64,000 nt of DNA, from NCBI RefSeq assembly GCF_000774145.1, contig NZ_KN322987.1, positions 792,747-856,746 of the forward strand, in the 5' to 3' direction. Source of the stretch: Pseudomonas mediterranea CFBP 5447. Lineage in GTDB: Bacteria; Pseudomonadota; Gammaproteobacteria; Pseudomonadales; Pseudomonadaceae. Shown here piece after piece: positions 42,743 through 52,152 of the stretch (position 1 is the stretch's first letter; every line of letters starts with the position of its first letter). The notes beneath the pieces were generated by a model. That model worked only from the letters and a program-made list of their open reading frames with translations. It was not told the DNA's origin and did not search any database. Made by a program: the position numbers and the translations under genes.

Positions 42743-44164
42743 TTAACGAACGGGGCGCTCGTTGATCGTGCCGGCCGCTTGAAACAGGATTTGCGCGACG
42801 AAATCGATTTCCTGTTCGGTGATGATCAGCGGTGGCAAGAAGCGCACGGTCGCACCGTGGCGCCCGCCCAGTTCGACGATCAAGCCATGCTTCAGGCAGG
42901 CCTGCTGGAAAGCCTTGGCCCGGGCGGTATCCGCCGGTGCATGCCCCTGTACGTCGAGGGTGCCCTGTGGGTCGACGATTTCCATGCCCAGCATCAGGCC
43001 ACGACCGCGCACGTCGCCAATCCAGTCGAACTCGCTTTGCAGCGCCTGTAGCTGTTTGCGCAGGTGAGCGCCCACGGTTTCGGCGTGCTTGACCAGGCCC
43101 TCGTTGCGAATGAAGCGCAAGGTCGCGGTGCCGGCCGCCATGGCCAGTTGATTGCCGCGGAACGTGCCGGCGTGGGCGCCCGGTTGCCAGGTGTCCAGCG
43201 AATCGTTGTAGACCATCACCGCCAGCGGCAGGCCTCCGCCGATGGCCTTGGACAGGGTGATGACATCCGGGGTGATCCCCGACTGCTCGAAGCCGAACAT
43301 CCGGCCACTGCGGCCGATGCCGCACTGGATCTCGTCGACGATCAGCGGAATGCCGTGGGCCTGGGTCAAGCGACGCAGTTCCTGGAGCCAGCGGTCCGGC
43401 GCGGCAATCACCCCGCCCTCGCCCTGGATCGGCTCCAGGATCATGGCCGCCGGGGCGGTCACGCCGCTTTCCGGGTCATTGAGCAGATGTTCGAGGTAGC
43501 GCACGTTCAATGTCACGCCCTGATCTCCGGCCACCCCGAACGGGCAACGGAAATCATGGGGGTACGGCAAGCGTTGTACTCCCGGCGTCAGCGCGCCGAG
43601 GGCATTTTTCGGCGACAGGTTGCCGCTGATGGCCAGCGTGCCCAGGGTCATGCCGTGATAAGCACCTTCGAACGCCAGCACCGAATGACGGCCGGTGGCG
43701 GTGCGGGTGAGTTTGAGCGCGGCTTCCACCGCATCGGCACCGCTCGGGCCGCAGAACTGGATACGGGCGTTACGGGCGAACTCGCTGGGCAGGCAGGCGA
43801 AGATTTCCTGGACGAAGGCATCCTTGACCGGGGTCATGAGGTCGAGGGTGTGCATGGGCACGCCCGCCGCCATGACCTGGGTGATGGCTTCGACGATCAC
43901 CGGGTGGTTGTGGCCCAGGGCCAGGGTGCCGGCGCCCGCCAGGCAATCGACGAACACCTGTCCGCGACTGTCCTGCACATAAATACCGTGGGCCCGTTCG
44001 AGCACCAGGGGAATGCGCCGTGGATAGCTGCGGGCGTTGGATTCCTGCTGTTGCTGGCGTTCCAGCAGCGGCGTCGGATCCAGGCAGTAAGGGCTCGAAA
44101 GACCGGTATGCAACAGGCGTAGCTGTGGCGCGCCACCTGTCGTGGCATTTGAAAAAGCGTTCAT
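42743..44164 (-). CDS. Diaminobutyrate-2-oxoglutarate aminotransferase
   Basis: A 473-aa class III PLP aminotransferase of the PvdH/Dat type, making L-2,4-diaminobutyrate (Dab) from aspartate semialdehyde and glutamate. Marks: DCLAGAGTLALGHNHP, CGPSGADAVEAALKL, YHGMTLG, LIVDEIQCGIGRSG and TLSKAIGGGLPLAV (PLP Lys). It is an extra copy outside the pyoverdine locus and lies in a siderophore NRPS region where one A domain has a Dab-like signature. The ATG at 44164 is set by GGAGG 6 bases upstream. Confidence 0.88.
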   Translation of the reverse strand: MNAFSNATTGGAPQLRLLHTGLSSPYCLDPTPLLERQQQQESNARSYPRRIPLVLERAHGIYVQDSRGQVFVDCLAGAGTLALGHNHPVIVEAITQVMAAGVPMHTLDLMTPVKDAFVQEIFACLPSEFARNARIQFCGPSGADAVEAALKLTRTATGRHSVLAFEGAYHGMTLGTLAISGNLSPKNALGALTPGVQRLPYPHDFRCPFGVAGDQGVTLNVRYLEHLLNDPESGVTAPAAMILEPIQGEGGVIAAPDRWLQELRRLTQAHGIPLIVDEIQCGIGRSGRMFGFEQSGITPDVITLSKAIGGGLPLAVMVYNDSLDTWQPGAHAGTFRGNQLAMAAGTATLRFIRNEGLVKHAETVGAHLRKQLQALQSEFDWIGDVRGRGLMLGMEIVDPQGTLDVQGHAPADTARAKAFQQACLKHGLIVELGGRHGATVRFLPPLIITEQEIDFVAQILFQAAGTINERPVR

Positions 44165-44237
44165 GATTTCCTCCATGGAGGCTGGGTTTGGAAGGGAACA
44201 ACAGCCTGAAAACAAACTTCCGTGACACTGCAAGCCG

Positions 44238-44264
44238 GGCGCGGGAAGATTGCCTTCCCGCGCC
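44238..44264 (-). terminator. Hairpin after the TonB-receptor gene
   Basis: A 10-bp GC-rich stem (GGCGCGGGAA with TTCCCGCGCC, 7-base loop) right after the receptor stop codon and before the aminotransferase gene. No T run follows. It may act as a partial terminator or 3'-end stabiliser within the receptor-aminotransferase unit. Confidence 0.4.
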
Positions 44265-44271
44265 TCTGGGC

Positions 44272-46344
44272 TTACATGTCGTAGCGCAGGATCATGCCCA
44301 ACGTGCGCGGTGCGCCGACGTCGATGATGTCGTCGCTGCGGTTGTTGGTGACATATTCCTTGTCGAACGCGTTCTTGACGTAGGCGGATACGGCGACGTT
44401 CTTGGTGACCTTGTACTCGGTGTTGAAGTTGACCAGTACGTAGTTGTCGCTCCGACGCTCACCCGTGACCTTGCCGCTGGCATCGAACTCGTATTCAGAC
44501 GGCGCGGTGCTCTGATAGGTGATATCCGTGCCGAACATCAGGCGGTCGTTGTAGTGATAGATGCCGCCCACCGACATTTTGTACTTGGGTGATGATAGGA
44601 ACGATTCACCGCTCATGTCCTGGCCGGAGCCAGTGACGAAGTCCTTGTACTTGCCATCGGTGACAGCGCCACCTGCGGTCAGCGTCAACTGGTCAGTGAC
44701 ATCCTTTTCAACGAAAACCTCCAGGCCCTTGATGTCGCTGCGACCGGCGTTGAAGACATCGATGACGGCGCTTCCGCTCTGCCGCACACTGACCTGCTGG
44801 TCTTTCCAGTCGGTGTAGTAGAGGTTGGCGCGAGCGCGTAGTGTCTTGTCGAAGAACGAACCACGATAGGACAGCTCGTAGTTGGTGGTGTATTCCGGAT
44901 CATAGGCTTGGTGACCGCTACCAGAGCGCAGGTTGACACCACCGCCGCGATAACCTTTTTGCACCATGAAACCAAGGAACTGGTCCGTCGCCAGCTCGTA
45001 GTCGATGCCGAGTTTCGGAAGCACGGCATCGAACGATTTCTTGACTGTCGCCGGAGCGAAGGAACCATCCTGGTCGATATCGGTGTCGTTTGTCTCGTGG
45101 TCGTAACGCAGACCGGTGATCAACGTCCAACGTGGCGCAAAGGTCCAGTTGACTTCACCGAACACCGCCTTGTTATCAATCGCGGTATCCCCCTTGACGG
45201 TACGAACCAGGACGTTATCGAACAACAACCGATCATGGAATTTATTGGTGTTGTGGCCGTAGTAGGCGCCGACGAAACTCTTCACAGTGTCCGAATCGTA
45301 ATTCAGACGCAGCTCCTGGCTGAACAGGTTACCCTCCTGCTTACGCAGGACGACCTCGTTGTCCACGGCAGTCTGGTCGAAGTCCAGACGGTTGCTGTAG
45401 TCCGAGCTGGTATTGGCAGTCATGCTCGTCAACGACCAGGCATCGTTCAGACGATGATCCACCTTGGCGCTGAGAGTGTCCTGCTTGAGGTTGTCGAAGG
45501 CCTCGGTATTGGACGAGATGTCGTAATAGCTGGGCTTGCCATCAGTGCCGCGCATCGTCGAGCGGTCACCCTGGCGGTGTTCGCTATGAACGTAGGTCAA
45601 CAGAACGTCAGTGTCGTCATTGGGCAGAATCAGCAATTTGCCGCGTGTGTTGCTGGTGCGATGCGGGTTGGCGTCCTTGTCGAGCGCAGTATTGCGGATG
45701 TAGCCGTCGCCGTCGGTGTAATCCACGGCAATCCGGCCGGCGATCTTGTCATCGACGATGGCACCGCCACCTGCAACGGCCGCACCATGCTCACCATAGT
45801 TCCCCATGCTGGTTTGCGCCGAGAAGCTGGGCTCGAACGTCGGTTTCTTGGTCTCGATCACCACCGCACCGGCCAGGGAGTTACGGCCCTGGGTAGTGGA
45901 TTGCGGACCGAGGAAGACTTCGACCTGCTCGGCGTCCCAGAGCGGCACCGGGCTCAGGGTCAATGCGCGGTTCGGTTGCACGGCACCATCGACATACACG
46001 GAGACCGCACCGTTAAGGGCTGCCGGCCCCTGGTCGTCAAAACCGGACACCGGCACGCCACGGATACCCCAGGTTTCATTGTCGGCCTGGCCATAGACAC
46101 CCGGTGTACGAGCGAACAGATCCACCAGGTTCTTGTCGGCATGCTCGCGCAGCTTTTCTTCAGTGACGACCACCACACTGGACTGGGTCTGCTCCAGGGT
46201 ACGGTTGATTTTCTCACCCGTCACAGTGATCGGAGCGATCTCCACGGCAGTGGACTCTTCCGCTGCCCATGCACAGTTGCCAAGGCCGATTGCCGACCCC
46301 ACAGCCAACGCAATTGTATTCTTTTTGAAATTCAAGCCCCGCAC
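44272..46344 (-). CDS. TonB-dependent siderophore receptor
   Basis: A 690-aa outer-membrane receptor with a signal peptide (cleavage near AWA-AEE), a TonB-box-like start (EIAPITVTGEK), plug domain (VDLFARTPGVYGQADNETWGIRG; VFLGPQSTTQGRNSLAGAVVI) and a 22-strand barrel ending in an aromatic-rich tail (LGMILRYDM). Placed in the NRPS locus, it is the likely ferri-siderophore importer. No N-terminal signalling extension is present, so it does not act as a FecA-type transducer. The start codon is probably GTG at 46344; a TTG three codons in is an alternative. Confidence 0.9.
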   Translation of the reverse strand: MRGLNFKKNTIALAVGSAIGLGNCAWAAEESTAVEIAPITVTGEKINRTLEQTQSSVVVVTEEKLREHADKNLVDLFARTPGVYGQADNETWGIRGVPVSGFDDQGPAALNGAVSVYVDGAVQPNRALTLSPVPLWDAEQVEVFLGPQSTTQGRNSLAGAVVIETKKPTFEPSFSAQTSMGNYGEHGAAVAGGGAIVDDKIAGRIAVDYTDGDGYIRNTALDKDANPHRTSNTRGKLLILPNDDTDVLLTYVHSEHRQGDRSTMRGTDGKPSYYDISSNTEAFDNLKQDTLSAKVDHRLNDAWSLTSMTANTSSDYSNRLDFDQTAVDNEVVLRKQEGNLFSQELRLNYDSDTVKSFVGAYYGHNTNKFHDRLLFDNVLVRTVKGDTAIDNKAVFGEVNWTFAPRWTLITGLRYDHETNDTDIDQDGSFAPATVKKSFDAVLPKLGIDYELATDQFLGFMVQKGYRGGGVNLRSGSGHQAYDPEYTTNYELSYRGSFFDKTLRARANLYYTDWKDQQVSVRQSGSAVIDVFNAGRSDIKGLEVFVEKDVTDQLTLTAGGAVTDGKYKDFVTGSGQDMSGESFLSSPKYKMSVGGIYHYNDRLMFGTDITYQSTAPSEYEFDASGKVTGERRSDNYVLVNFNTEYKVTKNVAVSAYVKNAFDKEYVTNNRSDDIIDVGAPRTLGMILRYDM

Positions 46345-46438
46345 CCCTGCGACAGATATTTTTGGTTTTTTTGAGCTGGCCGAACGCTGTTTGGCGCCAG
46401 CGGAGCGGAGTCTAATCCAAAAAAAAAATTAAATAAAT

Positions 46439-46457
46439 AGTATTGATAATCTCTCTC
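46439..46457. promoter_or_regulatory. Candidate Fur box
   Basis: AGTATTGATAATCTCTCTC matches 13 of 19 positions of the Fur consensus GATAATGATAATCATTATC, including the full TGATAATC core. It sits in the AT-rich gap between the divergent receptor and first hydroxylase genes, so it could repress both directions when iron is plentiful. Confidence 0.5.
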
Positions 46458-46582
46458 ATTTGTACCTAGTATGTCGTCCTGTATTAGATCCAAAACACTA
46501 CAGACGAGTCCTACAGAGGCGCCTGGCGCGCCATCTTCAGGCCTCGTAACGGGTCGAAAAAGATAGAAGAGGATGTGCAAGG

Positions 46583-47560
46583 ATGACCTCAATCGAACAC
46601 CTGGACAGGCGTTCCGAGCCTTTTTCAATGACTTCCACGGACGGCGGTGAACACGCGTTGCCCGTGTTGGTGCAGGCGACGCCTGGGCAGTCGATTCACG
46701 ATCTGGACGCATCGCTGCGCGACAGCCTGCCCCACGTGCTGAACACCGTGGGCGGGGTCTTGTTTCGCGGCTTCAACGTGGCGACCCCGATCGATTTCAA
46801 GCGCTTCGCCGCCAGCTTCGGTGCACCGCTGGCCAGTTATGAGTTCGGCTCCACGCCGCGCAGCAAAGTCTTCGCCGGGGTGTACAGCTCCACGGAATAC
46901 CCGGCCCATCAGTTCATCCCTCTGCACAACGAGCAGGCCTATACCCGCCCCTGGCCTTCGCGCATCTGGTTCCACTGCATCAAGGCCAGTGAAACCGGCG
47001 GCGAGACGCCGATTGCCGACAGTCGCCTGATCTACCAGCGCATGCCCACCGAGATCCGCGAGCTGTTCGCCAGCCGCGAGCTGCTTTACGTGCGCAACTA
47101 CAGCGGCGCCCTGGACCTGCCCTGGCAGAAAGTCTTCAACACCGAGGACCGCGCCCAGGTCGAGCGTTATTGCCGGGACAACGACATCGAGTGGGAATGG
47201 AAAGCCGACGGTGACCTGCGTACGCGCCAGCGGTGCGCGGCGGTGCAGCAGCACCCCGAGACCGGCGAATGGGTCTGGTTCAACCAGGCCCACCTGTTCC
47301 ATGTGTCGGCCATCGAACCGAGCGTACGTGCCAGCCTGCTGGCCGCCGTGGGTGAAGAGAACCTGCCGCGCCATGTGTATTTCGGCGACGGCTCGGCCAT
47401 CCCCGACGAGATGCTCGACCGCGTGCGCGAGGTCTACCGTCAGACCGCCATCAGCTTCCCCTGGCAGCCCGGCGACGTGCTGATGCTCGACAACCGACTG
47501 GTCGCACACGGTCGCAATCCTTACACCGGTGACCGCAAGGTCATCGTGGCCATGGCGTGA
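46583..47560 (+). CDS. SyrP-like TauD-family dioxygenase 1
   Basis: A 325-aa non-haem Fe(II)/2-oxoglutarate dioxygenase of the TauD/SyrP group. Iron ligands: His-x-Glu in PLHNEQAY and the distal His in NRLVAHGRNP, with Arg for 2-oxoglutarate (GDRKV). Such stand-alone enzymes hydroxylate the beta carbon of Asp or His held on an NRPS carrier, giving the hydroxycarboxylate or hydroxyimidazole iron ligands of siderophores. Its stop (TGA) lies eight bases before the start of the FAAL NRPS gene. GAGGA lies about 10 bases before the ATG. First gene of the biosynthetic operon. Confidence 0.87.
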   Translation: MTSIEHLDRRSEPFSMTSTDGGEHALPVLVQATPGQSIHDLDASLRDSLPHVLNTVGGVLFRGFNVATPIDFKRFAASFGAPLASYEFGSTPRSKVFAGVYSSTEYPAHQFIPLHNEQAYTRPWPSRIWFHCIKASETGGETPIADSRLIYQRMPTEIRELFASRELLYVRNYSGALDLPWQKVFNTEDRAQVERYCRDNDIEWEWKADGDLRTRQRCAAVQQHPETGEWVWFNQAHLFHVSAIEPSVRASLLAAVGEENLPRHVYFGDGSAIPDEMLDRVREVYRQTAISFPWQPGDVLMLDNRLVAHGRNPYTGDRKVIVAMA

Positions 47561-47568
47561 ATTGCAAA

Positions 47569-50500
47569 ATGTCTTCATTCGAACAGTGGATCGAAGTGCT
47601 GGAAACCAATGCCCGGCGCTTTCCAGAACGTGCCGCCCTGCACTTTTTGCCGGACGGCGTCACGGTCGGCGAAACCCTGACCTTTTCCCAGTTGCACGAG
47701 CAGTCCCAGTCCCTGGCGGCTGCGTTGCAGTCGCGCTATGCGCCGGGGGATCGCGTGTTGCTGATGCTCCCCAGCAGCCTCGACTACGCCCGGGCGTTCT
47801 GCGCCTGCCTGTATGCCGGCATGATCGCCGTGCCGTTGTTTCCGCCGCCGTCGCGCAAACCGCGGCACCTCGAGCGCGTGCGCAATGTGGTGGTGGACGC
47901 CGAGCCGGCACTGATTCTCGCCCCGGCGGATCACTGCGAAGGCTTGTTGGAACTGGTGGAGGGCCGTGTCGACGTGCTCACCGTCCAGCACCTGGGCACA
48001 CCACCGCCCAGCCAATGGCAACGCCCGGCCATCGACGGTTCGACCGTGGCCTTCCTGCAATACACCTCGGGCTCCACCGGTTCGCCCAAAGGCGTCGAGG
48101 TGCGTCAGCGCAACCTGATCGCCAACGTCGAGCTGATGCGCCAGGCCTACGGTTTCGATGAACACGGCGCCATGGTCAACTGGCTGCCGCTGTACCACGA
48201 CATGGGCCTGATCGGTGGCCTGCTGGCGCCGATCTACAGCGGCATGCCCTGCTACCTGATGGCTTCGCAGACCTTCGTCAACGCGCCGTCGACCTGGCTG
48301 CAGGCGCTGAGCCGCTACCGTGGCACCGTCAGCTTCGCGCCAAATTTCGCCTACGCCCTGTGCAACCGGGTAGTCAGCGACAACCTGATCGCCCAACTGG
48401 ACCTGAGCGCCTGGAAACACGCCATCAACGGCGCCGAACCGATCCACCCCGGCACCCTGGAAACCTTCGCCCAGCGCTTTGCCGCCTGTGGCCTCAACCC
48501 GTTGGCGATCAGCCCCGGTTACGGCCAGGCCGAAGCGACTCTGTGTGTCAGCGCTACGCCGGAAGACGCCTTGCCGGTGACGCTGCGCCTGGACAAAGCG
48601 GTGTTGGAAACCGGTCGCGTGGCCCTGGCGGCCGCCGGTGCCGCCGCCGTCGAATTCGTCGCCTGTGGCTTCCCCCAGGCTTTGCACAGCATTGCCATCG
48701 TCGACCCGCAAACCCATGAGCGCTGCGCTGCCGATCGCATCGGTGAAGTGTGGCTGAAGGGGCCGAGCAACGCCGAGTCCTATTGGAAAAACCCCGAGGC
48801 CACCCGCGAAGCCTTTGAAGCGCGCATTGTCGGCTCGACCGAGCATTACCTGCGCTCCGGCGACCTGGGGTTCATGCACGAGGGCCAGGTGGTGATCTGC
48901 GGGCGGCTCAAGGACTTGCTGATTCTCAACGGACGCAACCTGTACCCCCACGACATCGAATTCGCCATCACCGATGCCGAACCGGGCATCCGCACCGGGC
49001 GCATCGCCGCGTTCTCGGAAATGGACCCGACCCTGGGCCGGGAGAAACTGGTGATCGTCGCCGAGCCGCAGCGCAAGTTCGTCGACCCGGCGCGGCACCC
49101 GGCGCTGTTTGCCTCGATGCAGAACGCCGTGCGCGAAGCCGCCGACTGCGGCATCGACCAGATTGTGCTGGTGGAAGCCGGCACCATCCCGATGACCACC
49201 AGTGGCAAAATCGCCCGTCAAGGTGCGCGCAAGCAACTGGCAGCGGGGACGCTGAGCATCATCGCCCAGAGCGGCGGGCAGCTCGCTTCCAGCGGCGAAA
49301 CCCTTGGCCTCGACCCACTCAAGAATCTTGTCCAGGCCTCGGCGCAAGACGCCCAGGCCGCTTGCCGGCAATGGCTCCAGCAGACCCTGCGCGGGGTGAA
49401 TCCGTATCTGCTTCCAGACTTCGAACGGAGTCTGATCGGACAAGGCCTGGACTCCATCGGCGTCGCCGACTTCGCCGCTCGCCTGCACCGGGACCTGGGC
49501 TGGAGCCTCGACACCCAGCGCCTGTTCGGTGAGCAGACCCTGGGGCAATGGGCGCAAGACCTGCTGGCGTTCCTCAGTGCGCCGTCTACCGCGATCAGCC
49601 CTTCGGCCGAACGTACGGAGGTCAGCGAAACCCGCCAGTCCTTCGCCCAGCGCCGGCTGTGGTTCCTGCGCCAGCTGAACCCGGACGACACCCGCCACAA
49701 TCTGGTGCTGCACCTGCGCCTGCAAGGTCCATTGGACGTCGAGGGGTTGGCCGAGCGCTTGAACAGCCTCGTCAACCGTCACAGCGTGCTGCGCACAGTC
49801 TATCGCGACGGGGTGGACGGCCCGCAACAACAGGTTCTGCCCGCCACGCCGGTGCCGTTGAACTGGCACGGGCAGACCGAACAGCAAGCGCTGCGCGACT
49901 GCCTGGCGGGCGAACACGCCACGCCGGTGGATCTGGTCAACGGCCCCCTGCTGCGGGCGCAGTTGCTGAGTCAAACGGACCAGCAACACGATCTGCTGCT
50001 GACCGTGCACCACATCGCCTTCGACGGGCGTTCGGCGCAGGTGCTGCTGGCGGAACTGGCCGGCTCGGCAAGCGCTGAATGGCCGGTGCAGTACCTCGAC
50101 TTCGCCCAGTGGGAAGCGGCGCACTGGAGCGAGCAGCGGATCGCCACCGAGCAGGGCTTCTGGCGCGAGCATCTGGCCGGCCTGCCACAGACCCTCGAAC
50201 TGGGCGGCAGCGGCCAGTTTCCGGGTGAACACAGCCTGGACTTCAAGGTGCCCCAGGCCCTCTGCGAGCCACTTTCGACGCTGGCCCGCGAACGCGGCAT
50301 GACCTTGTTCATGCTGTTGCTGGCCAGCTATCAACTGGTGCTCAAGCAACTGGGCGGCCAACAACGATTCCTGTTGGGCACTGACGTCAGCGGCCGTCCA
50401 CTGGCGGAGCACAATGACGTCATCGGTTTCTTCGTCAACCAGCTGACGTTGCGCTGCAACCTGCAGGGTGAACCGACCCTGGCCGGTTTCCTGGAGCGTG

Positions 50501-50979
50501 TTCGCGATGAGGCGCGCCTGGCCTATGCCCACCAGGGCTTGCCTTTCGACCTGGTGGTGTCGGCGCTGGCGCCGCAGCGCCTGCCCGGTCACTCGCCGCT
50601 GTTCCAGGTAAAGCTCAACTACCAGCCGTCCCGAGTCACGCCGACCGCCATCGCCGGCGCGCACCTGCAAGCCCTGGAAGTGGCCCAGGCACCGGGAGAT
50701 TTCCATCTGGTGCTCGACCTGGTGCACGACACCGAGGGGCTCGCCGCAACCCTCAAGTACCGCGGCGAATACTTCGATCAGGACCGCGCCTTGCGCCTGC
50801 AATACCTGTGGACGCGCCTGCTGGAAGACACCCGCCACTTGCTGGACGAACCGCTGCCGGCCCTGGCCGAGCGCATCGATGCCTGGGACCAGGCCTTCCA
50901 GCGCGAGCGGCAACAGGCCCGGACGCTGGCCGGTCGCAGCCAGATGCTGCAAGCCAAACGTCGCTCAATGTCCCTTTAA
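47569..50979 (+). CDS. NRPS starter: FAAL-ACP-condensation
   Basis: A 1136-aa protein. Residues 1 to about 575 are a fatty-acyl-AMP ligase (YTSGSTGSPKGVEVRQRNL near 167; NWLPLYHDMGLIGG; GYGQAEATL). An acyl carrier with attachment Ser in GQGLDSIG is near residue 627. From about 690 there is a condensation domain (SFAQRRLWFLRQLNP) with intact HHIAFDG near 814. The protein therefore loads a fatty acid and joins it to the first amino acid held by the next NRPS. The start could also be GTG at 47557, overlapping the previous stop. No strong ribosome site is visible. Confidence 0.9.
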   Translation: MSSFEQWIEVLETNARRFPERAALHFLPDGVTVGETLTFSQLHEQSQSLAAALQSRYAPGDRVLLMLPSSLDYARAFCACLYAGMIAVPLFPPPSRKPRHLERVRNVVVDAEPALILAPADHCEGLLELVEGRVDVLTVQHLGTPPPSQWQRPAIDGSTVAFLQYTSGSTGSPKGVEVRQRNLIANVELMRQAYGFDEHGAMVNWLPLYHDMGLIGGLLAPIYSGMPCYLMASQTFVNAPSTWLQALSRYRGTVSFAPNFAYALCNRVVSDNLIAQLDLSAWKHAINGAEPIHPGTLETFAQRFAACGLNPLAISPGYGQAEATLCVSATPEDALPVTLRLDKAVLETGRVALAAAGAAAVEFVACGFPQALHSIAIVDPQTHERCAADRIGEVWLKGPSNAESYWKNPEATREAFEARIVGSTEHYLRSGDLGFMHEGQVVICGRLKDLLILNGRNLYPHDIEFAITDAEPGIRTGRIAAFSEMDPTLGREKLVIVAEPQRKFVDPARHPALFASMQNAVREAADCGIDQIVLVEAGTIPMTTSGKIARQGARKQLAAGTLSIIAQSGGQLASSGETLGLDPLKNLVQASAQDAQAACRQWLQQTLRGVNPYLLPDFERSLIGQGLDSIGVADFAARLHRDLGWSLDTQRLFGEQTLGQWAQDLLAFLSAPSTAISPSAERTEVSETRQSFAQRRLWFLRQLNPDDTRHNLVLHLRLQGPLDVEGLAERLNSLVNRHSVLRTVYRDGVDGPQQQVLPATPVPLNWHGQTEQQALRDCLAGEHATPVDLVNGPLLRAQLLSQTDQQHDLLLTVHHIAFDGRSAQVLLAELAGSASAEWPVQYLDFAQWEAAHWSEQRIATEQGFWREHLAGLPQTLELGGSGQFPGEHSLDFKVPQALCEPLSTLARERGMTLFMLLLASYQLVLKQLGGQQRFLLGTDVSGRPLAEHNDVIGFFVNQLTLRCNLQGEPTLAGFLERVRDEARLAYAHQGLPFDLVVSALAPQRLPGHSPLFQVKLNYQPSRVTPTAIAGAHLQALEVAQAPGDFHLVLDLVHDTEGLAATLKYRGEYFDQDRALRLQYLWTRLLEDTRHLLDEPLPALAERIDAWDQAFQRERQQARTLAGRSQMLQAKRRSMSL

Positions 50980-50996
50980 CCGAGTCGGATGCCGTT

Positions 50997-52043
50997 ATGT
51001 CTATCATGCCCCCATCGCCCCGCGCCCTTGGCGCCGTGCGCCGCAAAGCCATGAACGTCTCGGAACAGCAACTGGTCACCGAACGCCTGCTCAGCCCGGA
51101 GCATGCCCTGCCGCTGGTGATCGAGCCGGCGGTCAGTGGCGTCGACCTGGTGGCCTGGGCCACCGGCGAGCGCGAGTCCATCGAGAAAAAACTGCTGCAA
51201 TACGGTGCCCTGCTGTTTCGCGGGTTCAACGTGGCGTCCGTCGAGCAGTTCGACCAGGTGATCGCCACCCTCTCCCCCGGTGCCCTGGAATACATGTTCC
51301 GCGCGTCGCCCCGGACCCGGGTCGGTGGCAACATCTACACCTCGACCGACTACCCGGCCGACCAGATGATTTTCCCCCACAACGAACACTCTTATTCGCC
51401 GCGTTTCCCGCTGCGACTGTTTTTCTATTGCCAGCTCCCCTCCGAGACCGGTGGCGAAACCCCGATTGGCTCGACCCGTGCGGTCAAGGCCGCCATCAGC
51501 CCGGAGATCGAAGCACGCTTCCGGGAAAAAGGCGTGATGTACGTGCGCAACTACGGCGATGGTTTCGGCCTGCCGTGGCAGTCGGTGTTCCAGTCCGAAG
51601 ACCGCAGCGAAGTCGAAGCCTACTGCGCCAGCGTCGGCATCGAAGTGGAATGGAAAGACAACAATCGCCTGCGCACCCGCCAGCGCGGACCCGCCGTGGT
51701 GCGCCATCCACGCACCGGTGAAGAGGTCTGGTTCAACCACGCCACCTTCTTCCACATCAGCACCCTGCCGCCGCACATCCGCGATTCGCTGCAGAGCAAC
51801 TTCACCGATCTCGACCTGCCCACCAACACCTTTTATGGCGACGGCGAACCCATCGAGCCGCAGGTGCTGGAGGCGCTGCGAGCGGCCTACCTCGACTCGC
51901 TGGTGCGTTTCAGCTGGCAACAGGGCGATGTGTTGTTCATCGACAACATGCTCGCGGTCCACGGACGCGAACCCTTTACCGGCAGGCGCGCAATCATGAC
52001 CGGCATGGCCGAAGCCCTGCTGTCGAGCGACGTCGCTATTTGA
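50997..52043 (+). CDS. SyrP-like TauD-family dioxygenase 2
   Basis: A 348-aa paralogue of the enzyme at 46583, with iron ligands in FPHNEHSY (His-x-Glu) and MLAVHGREP (distal His) and Arg in GRRAIM. The two share the whole frame (RGFNVA, SETGGETPI, YVRNYG, NRLRTRQRGPAV versus DLRTRQRCAAV). Two different hydroxylases suggest two different hydroxylated residues, e.g. beta-hydroxy-Asp and beta-hydroxy-His. An ATG at 51051 would give 330 aa, nearer to the paralogue's length, so the start is uncertain. It lies between NRPS 1 and NRPS 2. Confidence 0.87.
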   Translation: MSIMPPSPRALGAVRRKAMNVSEQQLVTERLLSPEHALPLVIEPAVSGVDLVAWATGERESIEKKLLQYGALLFRGFNVASVEQFDQVIATLSPGALEYMFRASPRTRVGGNIYTSTDYPADQMIFPHNEHSYSPRFPLRLFFYCQLPSETGGETPIGSTRAVKAAISPEIEARFREKGVMYVRNYGDGFGLPWQSVFQSEDRSEVEAYCASVGIEVEWKDNNRLRTRQRGPAVVRHPRTGEEVWFNHATFFHISTLPPHIRDSLQSNFTDLDLPTNTFYGDGEPIEPQVLEALRAAYLDSLVRFSWQQGDVLFIDNMLAVHGREPFTGRRAIMTGMAEALLSSDVAI

Positions 52044-52152
52044 CTTTCAACGGCGGCACCGTCGTCCGCCAGCGGCTCCCGTGACGTTCAGTCAGTGAGC
52101 CCCGGCGCCGACGCTGCCGCAGATCCAACCCCCATTTCCAGTCGAGTTGAAC

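Noticed and set aside
42743..44164. Part of the main pyoverdine cluster (pvdH)
   Set aside because: No other pvd gene is nearby; the neighbouring NRPS begins with a FAAL starter and two SyrP-like hydroxylases, which fits a corrugatin-type locus instead.
47575..50952. An 1125-codon minus-strand open frame opposite NRPS 1
   Set aside because: Antisense frame in GC-rich DNA; the plus strand has unmistakable FAAL, ACP and C domains, and the minus translation shows no family motif.
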